64,000 nucleotides of DNA from Asanoa siamensis. Its GTDB lineage: Bacteria > Actinomycetota > Actinomycetes > Mycobacteriales > Micromonosporaceae. Where the stretch lies: the NCBI RefSeq assembly GCF_016862555.1, contig NZ_BONE01000035.1, forward strand, positions 24,628 through 88,627, given 5' to 3'. Both the position numbers and the translations under genes were made by a program. The notes under the pieces were generated by a model. It was not told where the DNA came from. It saw only the letters and a program-made list of their open reading frames with translations, and ran no database searches. Of the stretch, positions 49,379 through 58,818 are shown in pieces. The stretch's first letter is position 1; each line of letters begins with the position of its first letter.

Positions 49379-50755
49379 CTAGCGCTCCGCGCGTACGGCC
49401 CAGATCCGCAGTGTGCCCGTGGCCGTGCGGCAGACGATGGCGCTGGGGCCGGACTGGCAGGTGAGCAGCACCTCGGGTGCGGTGCCGAGCGGGCGCAGCG
49501 CGCCGGAGGGCGGGCCGAGCAGGCCGATGATCGTGTGCTGGGCGCCGATCGGGATCCGGGTGACCACGGAGTCGCCGCGCGCGCCGGTCCGCCAGCCGTG
49601 CAGGTCGGCGACCTCGGCGCCGGTGGCGGGGTCGACGGAGCGCACCGGGCCCAGCCCGCCGGGCACGGCACCGAGTCCGATCAGCTGCCCCCGCGCTTCG
49701 ACCACATAACTGACCCCGGGTACGCGCCAGCGCGGCTCGCCGGTGGCCGGGTCCACGGCCAGCACGTCGCCGTGGCTGCTCAGGCAGACCAGGGCCAGGC
49801 ACCGGCCGATGCCGCCGCCGTCGATGTCGTACGGCATCCGCCAGCGCACGTCGAGGGTGCCCGGGTCGAGGCCGGCGAGGCCGGTGCCGCCGCGTTCGGC
49901 GTACCAGAACACGAGAACGCCGCCGACGCTCAGGCCCGCGAGCGGTAGCGCCTCGGCACCGAGCGGGTTGGCCTGCCGGAGCACGGCGCCGGTGCGGGCG
50001 TCGCGCAGCTCGACCCGCCCCGACCGGACGAACAGCGCGAGCCGGCCGCCGGACCCGGCCGCGCCCGTGGCCACGGTGGCCCCGCCGGCGCCGCCCACCG
50101 CGTCGGTCTCGGACTTCGGCGCGTCCCGGGGCGGTATCCGCCCGGCGGCCGGCGCGGGGCCGCCGACGGCGGTGAAGGTGAACCGGTCACCCGGCTCCGC
50201 CGACCACAGCGCCCGCCCGGTCGCCAGGTCCAGCGCCCGCAGCCGGGGCGGGTCGGCCGTGCTCGCGTAGCCGGTGCCCGCCGCCGCGTCGACCACGAGC
50301 TCGGCCGGCACCCACCAGAGCCGCTCGCCGGTCCCGGCGTCGTACGCGTCGGTCCGGCGGATCCGCCCGGTGGTCTCGCCGCCGGAGATCAGCACGACCG
50401 GGCCAGCCGTGTCGACGCGGATGATCCGCTCGCCGGTCGGCGCGTACGGGGACGTCCACAGCTCCTCCCCGCCCGGCAGCCGCACCGCGGTCAGCGAGCC
50501 GGCCGCGTCGCTGACCCGGCGCACGACGTAGAGCCGGTCACCGGCGACCGCGAACGAGGAGCCGACGCCGCCGAGCTGGGTGGCCGTGGCGGTCAGCGGT
50601 GGCGCCGGCACCAGCGAGCCGCCCAGCGTCAGGGACACTGCGACCAGCACGCCGACGAGGGCGCCGAACGGTCGCCGGCGGGGCAGCTCGCGCTCGTCCG
50701 GATCGGCCGGCCGGTCGGCGACCGGGCCGAGGTCGATGGTGCCCGCCGGCTGCAT
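49379..50755 (-). CDS. Membrane-anchored PQQ-type beta-propeller protein (second of two)
   Basis: The 458-residue protein has a short cytosolic start with an IDLG motif and a DERELPRRRP basic stretch. One membrane segment is near 31-48, and an outer propeller of about 400 residues follows. Blade motifs are visible as AGDRLYVVRRVSD, GTGERLWWVPAEL, ATGRALWSAEPGDR, DPATGEPRWRVPG and SVDPATGAEVADL. Two Cys pairs (CLALVC, CQSGPSAIVC) probably form disulfides. It is a tandem paralogue of the preceding gene in a unit with dxs and a CutRS-like system. No enzymatic residue is evident. Confidence 0.82.
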   Translation of the reverse strand: MQPAGTIDLGPVADRPADPDERELPRRRPFGALVGVLVAVSLTLGGSLVPAPPLTATATQLGGVGSSFAVAGDRLYVVRRVSDAAGSLTAVRLPGGEELWTSPYAPTGERIIRVDTAGPVVLISGGETTGRIRRTDAYDAGTGERLWWVPAELVVDAAAGTGYASTADPPRLRALDLATGRALWSAEPGDRFTFTAVGGPAPAAGRIPPRDAPKSETDAVGGAGGATVATGAAGSGGRLALFVRSGRVELRDARTGAVLRQANPLGAEALPLAGLSVGGVLVFWYAERGGTGLAGLDPGTLDVRWRMPYDIDGGGIGRCLALVCLSSHGDVLAVDPATGEPRWRVPGVSYVVEARGQLIGLGAVPGGLGPVRSVDPATGAEVADLHGWRTGARGDSVVTRIPIGAQHTIIGLLGPPSGALRPLGTAPEVLLTCQSGPSAIVCRTATGTLRIWAVRAER

Positions 50756-50762
50756 GGCTGTC

Positions 50763-52031
50763 CTACGGCGACGGAAGGGAGTAGATCGCCAGCTCGTGGC
50801 CGTCGCCGCCGCGGCAGACCAGCGCCGTTTCGCCGGCGCGGCAGTCGCGGCTGCCGGCCGGCAGCGTGCCGAGCGGTCGCGGCGACGTGGTGGTGCCGCC
50901 GCTGGCCACCGCCACCCGCTCGTCCGGCAGCAGCCGGAAGACGAGCTGGTCGGCGCTGCCCCGGACGGGCAGCCAGGGCAGGCCGTCGCCGGTCGCGAAG
51001 GCCAGCCCGCCGTTGTCGAGGTCGAGGGTCCAGATCCCCTCGGGCGTACGCCCGCACAGCTTGCCGTCGCAGTCGGCCCAGCGGACGTCGCGGGCGCGGT
51101 CGGGCCGGCTCCACTCGAGGCCGACGTCGTCGAGGTTGTAGGCGCTGAGTGCCGACCGCTGCCCCAGCCGGCTGTCGGGGTGGCGGAGCACGAACGCGTC
51201 GGCCACGAGGCGCGGGTTGTCGGGCGCGTAGTCCGCGGGCGGCAGCGAGCCGGCCCGCAGCAGCGCGCCGCCGGCCAGGTCACGCACCTCGGTGCGGCCG
51301 GAGTCGAGCACGAGCACGGCCAGCGGCCGGTCGCCGGCCACGACGTGCGCGACCGCGGTCGACGGCACCCGGGTGTGCCAGCGGCTGCGGCCGGTGGTGA
51401 GATCGACCGCGTCGATCCGCCCGGCCACCCGGCGCCCGGCGCCGCTGGCGCTGCGCACCTCCTCGACGGCGAGGCCGGTCTCGACGCCCGGCACGGTCAG
51501 CAGCGCGTCGTCGCGGCTCCACCGCACCGCGCCGGTGGCCGCGTCGATCGCGGTGGTGCCGGTCTGCCGGCGGATCGAGTCGCGGGAGGCCACCAGCACC
51601 AGGTCGCCGACCCGGCTCGCCGACTGCGACATCGCGGCGGGCAGCCGCAGCCGCCACCGCTGGGTGCCGGCCGGCAGGTCGTAGCCGCGCAGCTCGACCA
51701 GGCCCTCGACCGCGTCGCCGCCGGCCGTGCCACCGGCCGAGCTGGTCGGTGCGATGCCGGCCGGTGGTGCCGGATCGGCGACCACCAGCAGGTCGCCCGC
51801 CACGGAGACGCTGGAGCCGGCCTCGACCGGCACGGCCGCGGTGGGCCGGAACGGCGGGCTGGCCGTGGCGGCGCCGCCGCAGACGAGCACGAGGCCGGCG
51901 GTCGCCGCGGCGAGGCGCCGGCGCCAGGAACGGCCGCGGGCGCGAGGGTCGGGAAGCAGCCGCTCCTCGTCGACCGTGCCGTGGGCGGTGCCGAGGTCGA
52001 TCACCACCCACTCGCCCGGCCGCTGCGACAT
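50763..52031 (-). CDS. Membrane-anchored PQQ-type beta-propeller protein (first of two)
   Basis: The 422-residue protein has a cytosolic start carrying VVIDLGTAHGTVDEERLLPDPR, then a basic stretch and a membrane segment near 40-58. An outer propeller follows with blades such as VAGDLLVVAD, AATGAVRWSRDD, TTGRSRWHTRVPS and TLDLDNGGLAFATGDG. The N-terminal IDLG...DEE motif is shared with the downstream paralogue. It starts 8 bases after the dxs stop codon and ends 7 bases before the paralogue, so the genes are almost certainly co-transcribed. Function is unknown. Confidence 0.82.
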   Translation of the reverse strand: MSQRPGEWVVIDLGTAHGTVDEERLLPDPRARGRSWRRRLAAATAGLVLVCGGAATASPPFRPTAAVPVEAGSSVSVAGDLLVVADPAPPAGIAPTSSAGGTAGGDAVEGLVELRGYDLPAGTQRWRLRLPAAMSQSASRVGDLVLVASRDSIRRQTGTTAIDAATGAVRWSRDDALLTVPGVETGLAVEEVRSASGAGRRVAGRIDAVDLTTGRSRWHTRVPSTAVAHVVAGDRPLAVLVLDSGRTEVRDLAGGALLRAGSLPPADYAPDNPRLVADAFVLRHPDSRLGQRSALSAYNLDDVGLEWSRPDRARDVRWADCDGKLCGRTPEGIWTLDLDNGGLAFATGDGLPWLPVRGSADQLVFRLLPDERVAVASGGTTTSPRPLGTLPAGSRDCRAGETALVCRGGDGHELAIYSLPSP

Positions 52032-52039
52032 CCCAGGGC

Positions 52040-53995
52040 CTAGGAGGTGACGTTGTCCCGCCGCGCCGGCTCGGGCGCGGCCGCGCTCAGCGGCTCGGTG
52101 GTGTCGTCGAGCCGGGACACCCAGCCGGTGACCTCGCGGGCCACGTCCTGGGCGGTGAGGCCGATGTCGGCCAGGATCTGGGCGCGGTTGCCCTGCGGGT
52201 GCCAGGCGGCGGGCACGCCCAGGTCGCGCAGCGGGACCCGGACGTCGGCGTCGCGCATGGCCTTGGCCAGGGCGTCGCCGACGCCGCCGTCGCGCACGCC
52301 GTCCTCGACGGTGACGACCAGGCGGTGCCCGGCGGCCAGCGTGACGAGCTCGGGGGCGACCGGGCGGACCCAGCGCGGGTCGACCACGGTCACGCCGTAG
52401 CCCTGCTCGGCGAGCCGGGTCGCGACCTCGACGCCGAGGTGCCCGAAGGCGCCGACCGCGACCAGCAGCACGTCTTTCTGGCGGCTCTCGGTGAGCACGT
52501 CGACCTGGCCGATGCGGCGGACCGCCGGCAGGTCGGCGGCGACGGACCCGGTCGGGAAGCGCAGGATCGTCGGCCCGTCGTCGACGGCCACGGCCTCGCG
52601 CAGCTCCTCGCGCAGGGTGGCGGCGTCACGCGGGGCGGCCAGGCGGAGGCCCGGCACGACACCGAAGACCGACATGTCCCAGATGCCGTAGTGACTCGGC
52701 CCGTCGGGACCGGTGATGCCGGCGCGGTCGAGCACGAAGGTCACGGGCAGCTTGTGCATCGCGACGTCGAGCAGCACCTGGTCGAACGCGCGGTTGAGGA
52801 AGGTCGCGTAGACCGCGACCACCGGGTGCAGGCCGCCCAGCGCGAGGCCGGCCGCCGAGGTGGCCGCGTGTTGCTCGGCGATGCCGACGTCGTAGACGCG
52901 GTCGGGGTGCTTGCGGGCGAGCGACGCGATGCCGGTCGGCTCGGCCATCGCGGCGGTGATGCCGACGATGTCGGGCCGCTCGTCGGCGACCGCGACCAGC
53001 TCCTCGGCGAAGACGTGGGTCCACTTGACGCTCGGCGCCGCCAGCAGCTTGCCGGTCTCGACGTCGAACGCGCTGCTCGGGCCGTGCAGGCAGTCGGCGT
53101 CGTCCTCTTCCGCGGGCCGGTAGCCGTAGCCCTTGCGGGTCACCGCGTGCACGATGACCGGGCCGCGGAAGCCCTTGGCGCGGCGCAGCGCGGATTCCAC
53201 GGCGACGGTGTCGTGGCCGTCGACCGGCCCGACGTATTTGATGCCGAGATCCTCGAACATGGCCTGCGGCGCCACGGCATCCTTGATGCCCTTCTTCACC
53301 GCGTGCAAAACCTCGTAGAGCGGCTTGCCGACCAGCGGGGTCGAGCCCAGCGACTCCTTGACGAGGTCGAGCACCTTCTCGTAGCCGGGGTTGAGCCGCA
53401 GCGAGGAGAGGTGGTCGGCGAGGCCGCCGATCGTCGGCGCGTAGGAGCGCTGGTTGTCGTTGACCACGATGACCAGCGGGTTGCGGGCGGCGGCGATGTT
53501 GTTGAGCGCCTCCCAGCACATGCCGCCGGTCAGTGCGCCGTCGCCGACCACGGCGACCACGTTGCGGTCCTCGCCGCGCAGCGCGTAGGCCTTGGCCATG
53601 CCGTCGGCGTAGCTCAGCGCCGTCGACGCGTGCGAGTTCTCGATGAGGTCGTGCTCGCTCTCGGCCTGGCTCGGGTAGCCCGAGAGGCCACCCCGCTGGC
53701 GGAGCTGGTCGAAGCCGGCCTGCCGGCCCGTAACGATCTTGTGAACGTAGGACTGGTGGCCCGTGTCGAAGAGGAACTTGTCGCGCGGCGAGTCGAAGAC
53801 CCGGTGCATCGCCAGCGTCAACTCGACGACGCCGAGGTTGGGGCCGAGATGTCCACCGGTGCGGGAGACCTTCGCGACCAGGAAGTCCCGGATCTCGGCC
53901 GCGAGCAGGACCAACTCCTCGTGGGAGAGCCGTTTGAGGTCCTGCGGGCCGCGGATGGCGGACAACAGACTGGCCCGACCCTCTTCAACGCTCAT
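52040..53995 (-). CDS. dxs: 1-Deoxy-D-xylulose-5-phosphate synthase
   Basis: Dxs makes DXP from pyruvate and glyceraldehyde-3-phosphate, the entry to non-mevalonate isoprenoid synthesis. The protein of about 651 residues has the N-terminal [18 protein letters not shown] near 49-66 and the thiamine-diphosphate motif [16 protein letters not shown] near 149-164 with its metal-binding residues. The transketolase-like middle has [18 protein letters not shown] near 375 with the catalytic Glu, and the C-terminal domain follows. The ATG at about 53995 starts [11 protein letters not shown]; an upstream GTG would add 12 unconserved residues. It heads a unit with two propellers and CutRS. Confidence 0.95.
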   Translation of the reverse strand: MSVEEGRASLLSAIRGPQDLKRLSHEELVLLAAEIRDFLVAKVSRTGGHLGPNLGVVELTLAMHRVFDSPRDKFLFDTGHQSYVHKIVTGRQAGFDQLRQRGGLSGYPSQAESEHDLIENSHASTALSYADGMAKAYALRGEDRNVVAVVGDGALTGGMCWEALNNIAAARNPLVIVVNDNQRSYAPTIGGLADHLSSLRLNPGYEKVLDLVKESLGSTPLVGKPLYEVLHAVKKGIKDAVAPQAMFEDLGIKYVGPVDGHDTVAVESALRRAKGFRGPVIVHAVTRKGYGYRPAEEDDADCLHGPSSAFDVETGKLLAAPSVKWTHVFAEELVAVADERPDIVGITAAMAEPTGIASLARKHPDRVYDVGIAEQHAATSAAGLALGGLHPVVAVYATFLNRAFDQVLLDVAMHKLPVTFVLDRAGITGPDGPSHYGIWDMSVFGVVPGLRLAAPRDAATLREELREAVAVDDGPTILRFPTGSVAADLPAVRRIGQVDVLTESRQKDVLLVAVGAFGHLGVEVATRLAEQGYGVTVVDPRWVRPVAPELVTLAAGHRLVVTVEDGVRDGGVGDALAKAMRDADVRVPLRDLGVPAAWHPQGNRAQILADIGLTAQDVAREVTGWVSRLDDTTEPLSAAAPEPARRDNVTS

Positions 53996-54434
53996 GACCG
54001 GCAAGTGTAATCGGGTACGCACCTGCCGCACCCCGATCCGAGATCGTCTTCACCGAATCTCCCTTTCCGCAAAGCGCGCAGCGGATGTCACGATCACGCT
54101 GGGTAGCCGCGTCTCCGCCTTGTGGACGGTGCGCGCTCGGCCGGGCGCGCTCGGTGACCGGAGGAGTTCTCGCGAACGACTCCCGTGCACGGGACCATCG
54201 GCACGGGGCGCCCACCGTCCCCCCGAACGGGTGGCCTGGCAGGCCGATCGGGCAAGTCTTGCTGACGGGACCGCGACACTTTTTCGGGCTGGTCGGCCGG
54301 CCACATCGCGATATTTCGCGGCAAGGATCTTCGAAACCGCACGCTAAGGCCATGATCGATGGGTCACGGCCGGCCGCGAAGGCGGATAAATTCCGGCGCG
54401 TGATAAATAGGGCACAAGCGTGCGGAGACGTACG
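53996..54434. other. Intergenic region between dxs and small membrane protein
   Basis: I find no convincing gene in this 439-bp divergent gap. It holds one 5-bp inverted repeat with a 4-base AT loop (54307-54320) and two copies of GATAAAT starting at 54385 and 54402, 17 bp apart, near the start of the small membrane protein gene. The AT-richer right half is the best place for promoters. Confidence 0.5.
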
Positions 54435-54695
54435 ATGGCGGCAGAGATTTCCCTCCCCAAAAGGTATGCCCACATGTCAGGTTCCTCGCGCGTTTCCGGA
54501 AAGTACGCCGTGGGACAACTGATCGCGCTGATCGTCGTGGCGATCATCGCGTTGCCGTTGCTCCCGCTGATCCTGCTCGTCATCGGCTGGATCCGGCTCC
54601 GTGACCGGCGTGCGGCGTCCCGCGCGTCCGGCCAGGAATCGGAGGGCAGCCCGGTCCCCACTCCGGGTCGGCGGGTCATCGCGGCACAGCGATGA
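54435..54695 (+). CDS. Small single-pass membrane protein
   Basis: The 86-residue protein has a polar N-terminus, one strongly hydrophobic segment at about 32-54 (LIALIVVAIIALPLLPLILLVIGW), and a basic then polar tail (RLRDRRAASRASGQESEGS). GGAG seven bases before the ATG at 54435 supports this start. An ATG at 54474 with AAAGG nine bases upstream is a possible shorter form. No family is recognised. Confidence 0.6.
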   Translation: MAAEISLPKRYAHMSGSSRVSGKYAVGQLIALIVVAIIALPLLPLILLVIGWIRLRDRRAASRASGQESEGSPVPTPGRRVIAAQR

Positions 54696-54735
54696 CCCCC
54701 GATCGGGGGTCAATTACGGAAACATATTCCGAAAA

Positions 54736-55941
54736 CTAATTCGGGACCAGCAGGCCGACGCATTCGAGATGGTGCGTCATCGGGAAACAGTCGTAGCCGC
54801 GCAGTTCCGCCAGCCGCCAACCGTGGTCGCGGAACGTGCGCACGTCGCGGGCGAACGAGGCCGGGTCGCACGCCACGTAACCGACCGCGCGGGCGCCGGA
54901 CGCGACCAGCGCCTCGACCACCCGGGCTCCCGCGCCACTGCGCGGCGGGTCGAGCACCACGATGTCGACGGGCCCGGCGACCCGCCGGCGGGCCAACGCG
55001 GTCTCGACCCGGGCGGCCACGACCTCGACCCAGGGCAGGTCCGTGAGGTTCTCCCGCGCCGCCCGCACACCGTCCGGGGCCGACTCGACGATGGTGACCC
55101 GGCCGTCCGGCCCGACCCGTTCGGCCAGCGCCGCGGCGAACAGCCCGGCACCGCCGTAGAGGTCCCAGGCGCGCTCGCCCGGCCGCGGCGCGACCATCTC
55201 CAGCGCCGCGCCGACCAGCGTCTCGGCCGCCGCGGGGTGCACCTGCCAGAACGTCTCGGCACCGAGCGTCCACGTGCGACCGAGCGCCCGCTCACGCACC
55301 GTGCCGGGTTCCGCACCCGGATGCTCGACCACGACGACGTCGCCGGCGGAGGAGGCCACGGTCTCCACGGACTCGGCGGTGGGCCACGACTGGCGCAGCA
55401 CCGGCAGCGCCTGGATCTCCGGACGCGCGATCAGGCAGCGGTCGATCGGCACGACCTCGTGCGAGCGGTGCTTGAGCAGGCCGGGGCGGCCGGCCGCGTC
55501 CACCGCGTAGCGGACGCGGCTGCGCCAGCCCGTCGGCCCGCCGGGCAGGGCGGTGACCGCGACGCCGAGCGCGTCGACCTCGTCGGGCGCCAGCCGGCCG
55601 AGCCGGGTGAGCTGCTCGCGGAGCACCGCGGTCTTCCAGTCGAGCTGGCCGGCCGGGGTCACGTGCTGCAGGTCGCAGCCGCCGCAGCGGCCGGGCCCGG
55701 CGTATGGGCAGGGCGGCGTGACCCGGTCCGGCGACGGCTCGAGGATCTCGACCGCGTCGGCCCGCAGGTATCCACTGTGCACCTCGGTGACCACCGCGGT
55801 GACCCGCTCGCCCGGCAGCGCGTGCCGGACGAAGACGACCTGGCCGTCGAGCCGCGCGACGCAGTGCCCACCGTGCGCCGGGGCGCCGACGGTGACCGTG
55901 ATCAGCTCTTCCTGGTCGACCGCGACCCGCTCCTCGCTCAT
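54736..55941 (-). CDS. TRAM-domain class I SAM-dependent RNA methyltransferase (RumA/TrmA type)
   Basis: The 401-residue enzyme has an N-terminal TRAM domain (residues 5-70). The Fe-S-type Cys cluster is in CPYAGPGRCGGC near 78-89 with another Cys near 168, and the class I SAM fold has WDLYGGAGLFAAALAERVG near 262-280 and LDPPRSG near 335. The catalytic Cys is in VACDPASFARD near 360. RumA/TrmA relatives make 5-methyluridine in rRNA or tRNA. Its ATG overlaps the APC permease stop by 4 bases, an arrangement known from M. tuberculosis Rv2689c-Rv2690c. Confidence 0.9.
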   Translation of the reverse strand: MSEERVAVDQEELITVTVGAPAHGGHCVARLDGQVVFVRHALPGERVTAVVTEVHSGYLRADAVEILEPSPDRVTPPCPYAGPGRCGGCDLQHVTPAGQLDWKTAVLREQLTRLGRLAPDEVDALGVAVTALPGGPTGWRSRVRYAVDAAGRPGLLKHRSHEVVPIDRCLIARPEIQALPVLRQSWPTAESVETVASSAGDVVVVEHPGAEPGTVRERALGRTWTLGAETFWQVHPAAAETLVGAALEMVAPRPGERAWDLYGGAGLFAAALAERVGPDGRVTIVESAPDGVRAARENLTDLPWVEVVAARVETALARRRVAGPVDIVVLDPPRSGAGARVVEALVASGARAVGYVACDPASFARDVRTFRDHGWRLAELRGYDCFPMTHHLECVGLLVPN

Positions 55942-58034
55942 GATCGCTCCGCGGTGTCGCTGCCGACGCCGGGGCTGTCGGCCGGCGTGCCGGAGCCGGG
56001 CTGGGCCGGCGGGGCACTCGGCGGCGGCCCGCCGTGCTTGTGGCCACCCCGGTTGCGGGGGCCGCGGGCCGGTGTCCGGATCAGGGTCGCGTCCATCCGC
56101 TCCAGGTTGCGCGTCTGGCTCGACGCGAGCTGCCACGGCACGCTGGTGACCATCACTCCGGGCTCGAACAGCAGCCGGCCCTTGAGCCGCAGCGCGCTCT
56201 GGTTGTGCAGCAGGTTCTCCCACCAGTGGCCCACGACGTACTCCGGGATGAAGACCGTGACCACGTCGCGCGGCGAGTCCCGGCGGACCCGCTTGACGAA
56301 GTCGATGATCGGCCGGGTGATCTCCCGGTAGGGCGAGTCGATCACGGTCAGCGGCACCGGCACGTCCCGCCGCTCCCACTCCGCCTGCACGGCCCGGGTG
56401 TCCTTGTCGTCGACGTTGACGGTCACCGCGGTCAGCGTGTCGGGGCGGGTCGCCTGGGCGTACGCGACGGCGCGCAGCGTCGGCAGGTGCACCTTGGAGA
56501 CCAGCACGACGGCGTGGTTGCGGGCCGGCAGCATGGGCCGGCCCTCCTCGGGGGCCAGCTCCCGCGCGACCCGGTCGTAGTGCGACCGGATGGCCAGCAT
56601 CACCACGTAGATCACCAGCATCGCGGCGATCGCGATCCAGGCACCGAGCAGGAACTTCGTGATCAGGACGATGACCAGGACGGTGCCGGTCAGGAAGGCG
56701 CCGAAGGTGTTGATCGCCCGGGCCCGGTGCATGCGGCGCCGGGCCTCGGGATCGCGCTCCCGGGGCAGCAGCCGGTTCCAGTGCCGGATCATGCCGCTCT
56801 GCGAGAGCGTGAACGAGACGAACACGCCCACGATGTAGAGCTGGATCAGCCGGGTCACCTCGGCCTGGAACGCGACGATCAGCACGACCGCACAGACGGC
56901 CAGGAAGATGATGCCGTTGGAGAACGCCAGCCGGTCGCCCCGGGTGTGCAGCTGCCGGGGCAGATAGCGGTCCTGGGCCAGGATCGAGCCGAGCACCGGG
57001 AAGCCGTTGAACGCGGTGTTCGCCGCCAGGAAGAGGATCAGGGCCGTGGCGCCGGCCACCACGTACAGCAGGATCGAGCCGGAGCCGAACACGGTCTCGC
57101 CGAGCTGGGTGGTGACGGTCTTCTGCACGTACTCGCCGGTGCCGCCGACGATCTGCCGTGCCGGGTCCTCCATGAACTGCAGGTGCGTCAGGCGGGACAG
57201 GTAGACGATGCCGACCAGCATGCTGACCGCCGCGGTGCCGAGGAGCAGCAGGGTGGTCGCCGCGTTGCGGCTCTTCGGGGGCTTGAACGCCGGCACGCCG
57301 TTGGAGATGGCCTCGACACCGGTCAGGGCCGCCGCGCCGGACGAGAACGTCCGTAACAGCAAGAAGACCATCGCGAAGCCGGTCACGTCGTGCTCGGCCG
57401 CGATGGTCAACCCCGCGCTGGGCGCCCGGAGATCGTCACCCAGGACGAATATCCGGAAGAAACCGGTCAGGAGCATGCCGATGATGACGATCATGAAGCC
57501 GTACGTCGGGATCGCGAACGCCGTGCCCGACTCCCGCAGGCCGCGCAGGTTGACCGCGGTGAGCAGGATGACAGCGCCGACCGCGACGGCGATCTTGTGC
57601 GTGGCCACCCACGGCACCACGGACCCGAGGTTGGCCACGCCCGACGAGACCGACACGGCCACGGTCAGCACGTAGTCGACCAGCAGCGCGCTGGCCACCC
57701 CGATGCCGAACTTCGGGCCCAGGTTGACGGTGGCCACCTCGTAGTCGCCGCCGCCGGACGGGTAGGCGTGCACGTTCTGGCGGTAGCTGGCGACCACGGT
57801 CAGCATCACCACGACCACGGCGAGTGCCACCCACGGCGAGAACACGTAGGCCGAGGCGCCGGCGATCGAGAGGGTCAGCAGGATCTCGTCCGGCGCGTAG
57901 GCCACCGAGGAGAGCGCGTCGGAGGCGAACACCGGCAGGGCGATGCGCTTGGGTAACAGCGTGTGCTGCAGCCGGTCGGAGCGGAACGGTCTCCCCAGCA
58001 GCAGACGCTTCATCACCGAGGTGGGTCTGGCCAC
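55938..58034 (-). CDS. APC-superfamily permease, KimA-like
   Basis: The 698-residue protein has about twelve membrane segments followed by a cytosolic domain of about 200 residues (from HAVVLVSKVHLPTLRAV). The stretch PVFASDALSSVAYAPDEILLTL near 33-54 is shared with KimA-type K+/H+ symporters as well as actinobacterial amino-acid permeases. SGGGDYEVATVNLG near 92 is the helix-3 motif. It sits next to two TrkA-type RCK genes, which favours K+ transport; that is inference. The mycobacterial orthologue is Rv2690c. The GTG at 58034 lacks a ribosome binding site; an ATG eight codons in (MKRLLLG) is possible. Confidence 0.82.
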   Translation of the reverse strand: MARPTSVMKRLLLGRPFRSDRLQHTLLPKRIALPVFASDALSSVAYAPDEILLTLSIAGASAYVFSPWVALAVVVVMLTVVASYRQNVHAYPSGGGDYEVATVNLGPKFGIGVASALLVDYVLTVAVSVSSGVANLGSVVPWVATHKIAVAVGAVILLTAVNLRGLRESGTAFAIPTYGFMIVIIGMLLTGFFRIFVLGDDLRAPSAGLTIAAEHDVTGFAMVFLLLRTFSSGAAALTGVEAISNGVPAFKPPKSRNAATTLLLLGTAAVSMLVGIVYLSRLTHLQFMEDPARQIVGGTGEYVQKTVTTQLGETVFGSGSILLYVVAGATALILFLAANTAFNGFPVLGSILAQDRYLPRQLHTRGDRLAFSNGIIFLAVCAVVLIVAFQAEVTRLIQLYIVGVFVSFTLSQSGMIRHWNRLLPRERDPEARRRMHRARAINTFGAFLTGTVLVIVLITKFLLGAWIAIAAMLVIYVVMLAIRSHYDRVARELAPEEGRPMLPARNHAVVLVSKVHLPTLRAVAYAQATRPDTLTAVTVNVDDKDTRAVQAEWERRDVPVPLTVIDSPYREITRPIIDFVKRVRRDSPRDVVTVFIPEYVVGHWWENLLHNQSALRLKGRLLFEPGVMVTSVPWQLASSQTRNLERMDATLIRTPARGPRNRGGHKHGGPPPSAPPAQPGSGTPADSPGVGSDTAERS

Positions 58035-58150
58035 AACGGGTAAGGGTACGGCCGTCAGGAAAGCGTCATCGCCCGGTAGGCCCGCACGGTATTTCTGATG
58101 CAGGCGGTACGGTCAATCGGCCGTAATCCGCCGTGGAAGGGGTGTCACCG

Positions 58151-58816
58151 GTGCACGTCGTGATCATGGGCTGTGGTCGCGTCGGCTCGACGCTCGCGCA
58201 CACCCTCGAGGAGCGGGGCCACTCGGTCTCCGTGATCGACCAGAACCCCGACGCCTTCCGCCGGCTGGGCCCGGAGTTCGGCGGCATCACGGTCGCCGGG
58301 GTGGGCTTCGACCGCGAGGTGCTGCGGGACGCGGGCATCGAGCGGGCCGACGCGTTCGCCGCCGTCTCCAGCGGTGACAACTCCAACATCATCTCGGCCC
58401 GGCTGGCCCGCGAGACCTTCGGCGTGACCCGGGTCGCGGCCCGGATCTACGACCAGAAACGCGCCGAGGTGTACGAGCGCCTCGGCATCCCGACGGTGGC
58501 CACCGTCCGGTGGACCGCCGACCGGATGATCCGGCACCTGATCCCCGAGGGGCACGTCGAGATCTTCCGGGACCCGACCAGCACCGTCTCGATCATCGAG
58601 GTGCCGGTGCACAAGGACTGGATCGGCCGCCTGCTGCGCTCCGTGGAGGACGCGGTCGGGGCCCGGACCGCGTACCTGATGCGGTTCGGGATCGGCACCC
58701 TGCCCACGGCCTCGACCGTGATCCAGGAGGGTGACCAGCTCTTCATGCTGGTCACCGACGACATCGCCCGGTCGGTGACCGACGTCGCCGCCGCCGCTCC
58801 GGAAGGGGGGCACTGA
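58151..58816 (+). CDS. TrkA-type RCK potassium regulatory protein (first of two)
   Basis: The 221-residue protein has a TrkA_N Rossmann domain, opening HVVIMGCGRVGSTLAHTLEERGH (residues 2-24) with GxGxxG, and Asp in VSVIDQNPDAF as NAD-sensing. A TrkA_C domain follows from about 135. The GTG at 58151 has AAGGGG eight bases upstream. The second gene starts 2 bases after its stop. This matches the ceoB/ceoC (trkB/trkC) pair of M. tuberculosis, which regulates K+ uptake. No TrkG/H pore protein is nearby, and the divergent permease may be the partner. Confidence 0.9.
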   Translation: MHVVIMGCGRVGSTLAHTLEERGHSVSVIDQNPDAFRRLGPEFGGITVAGVGFDREVLRDAGIERADAFAAVSSGDNSNIISARLARETFGVTRVAARIYDQKRAEVYERLGIPTVATVRWTADRMIRHLIPEGHVEIFRDPTSTVSIIEVPVHKDWIGRLLRSVEDAVGARTAYLMRFGIGTLPTASTVIQEGDQLFMLVTDDIARSVTDVAAAAPEGGH

Positions 58817-58818
58817 CC

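Noticed and set aside
53996..54434. Thiamine riboswitch or structured leader before dxs
   Set aside because: No conserved THI-box or long stem was seen, although the gap is large enough to hold one.
53985..54473. 162-codon minus-strand frame upstream of dxs
   Set aside because: It overlaps the dxs start, has mixed composition and no recognisable domain or start signal.
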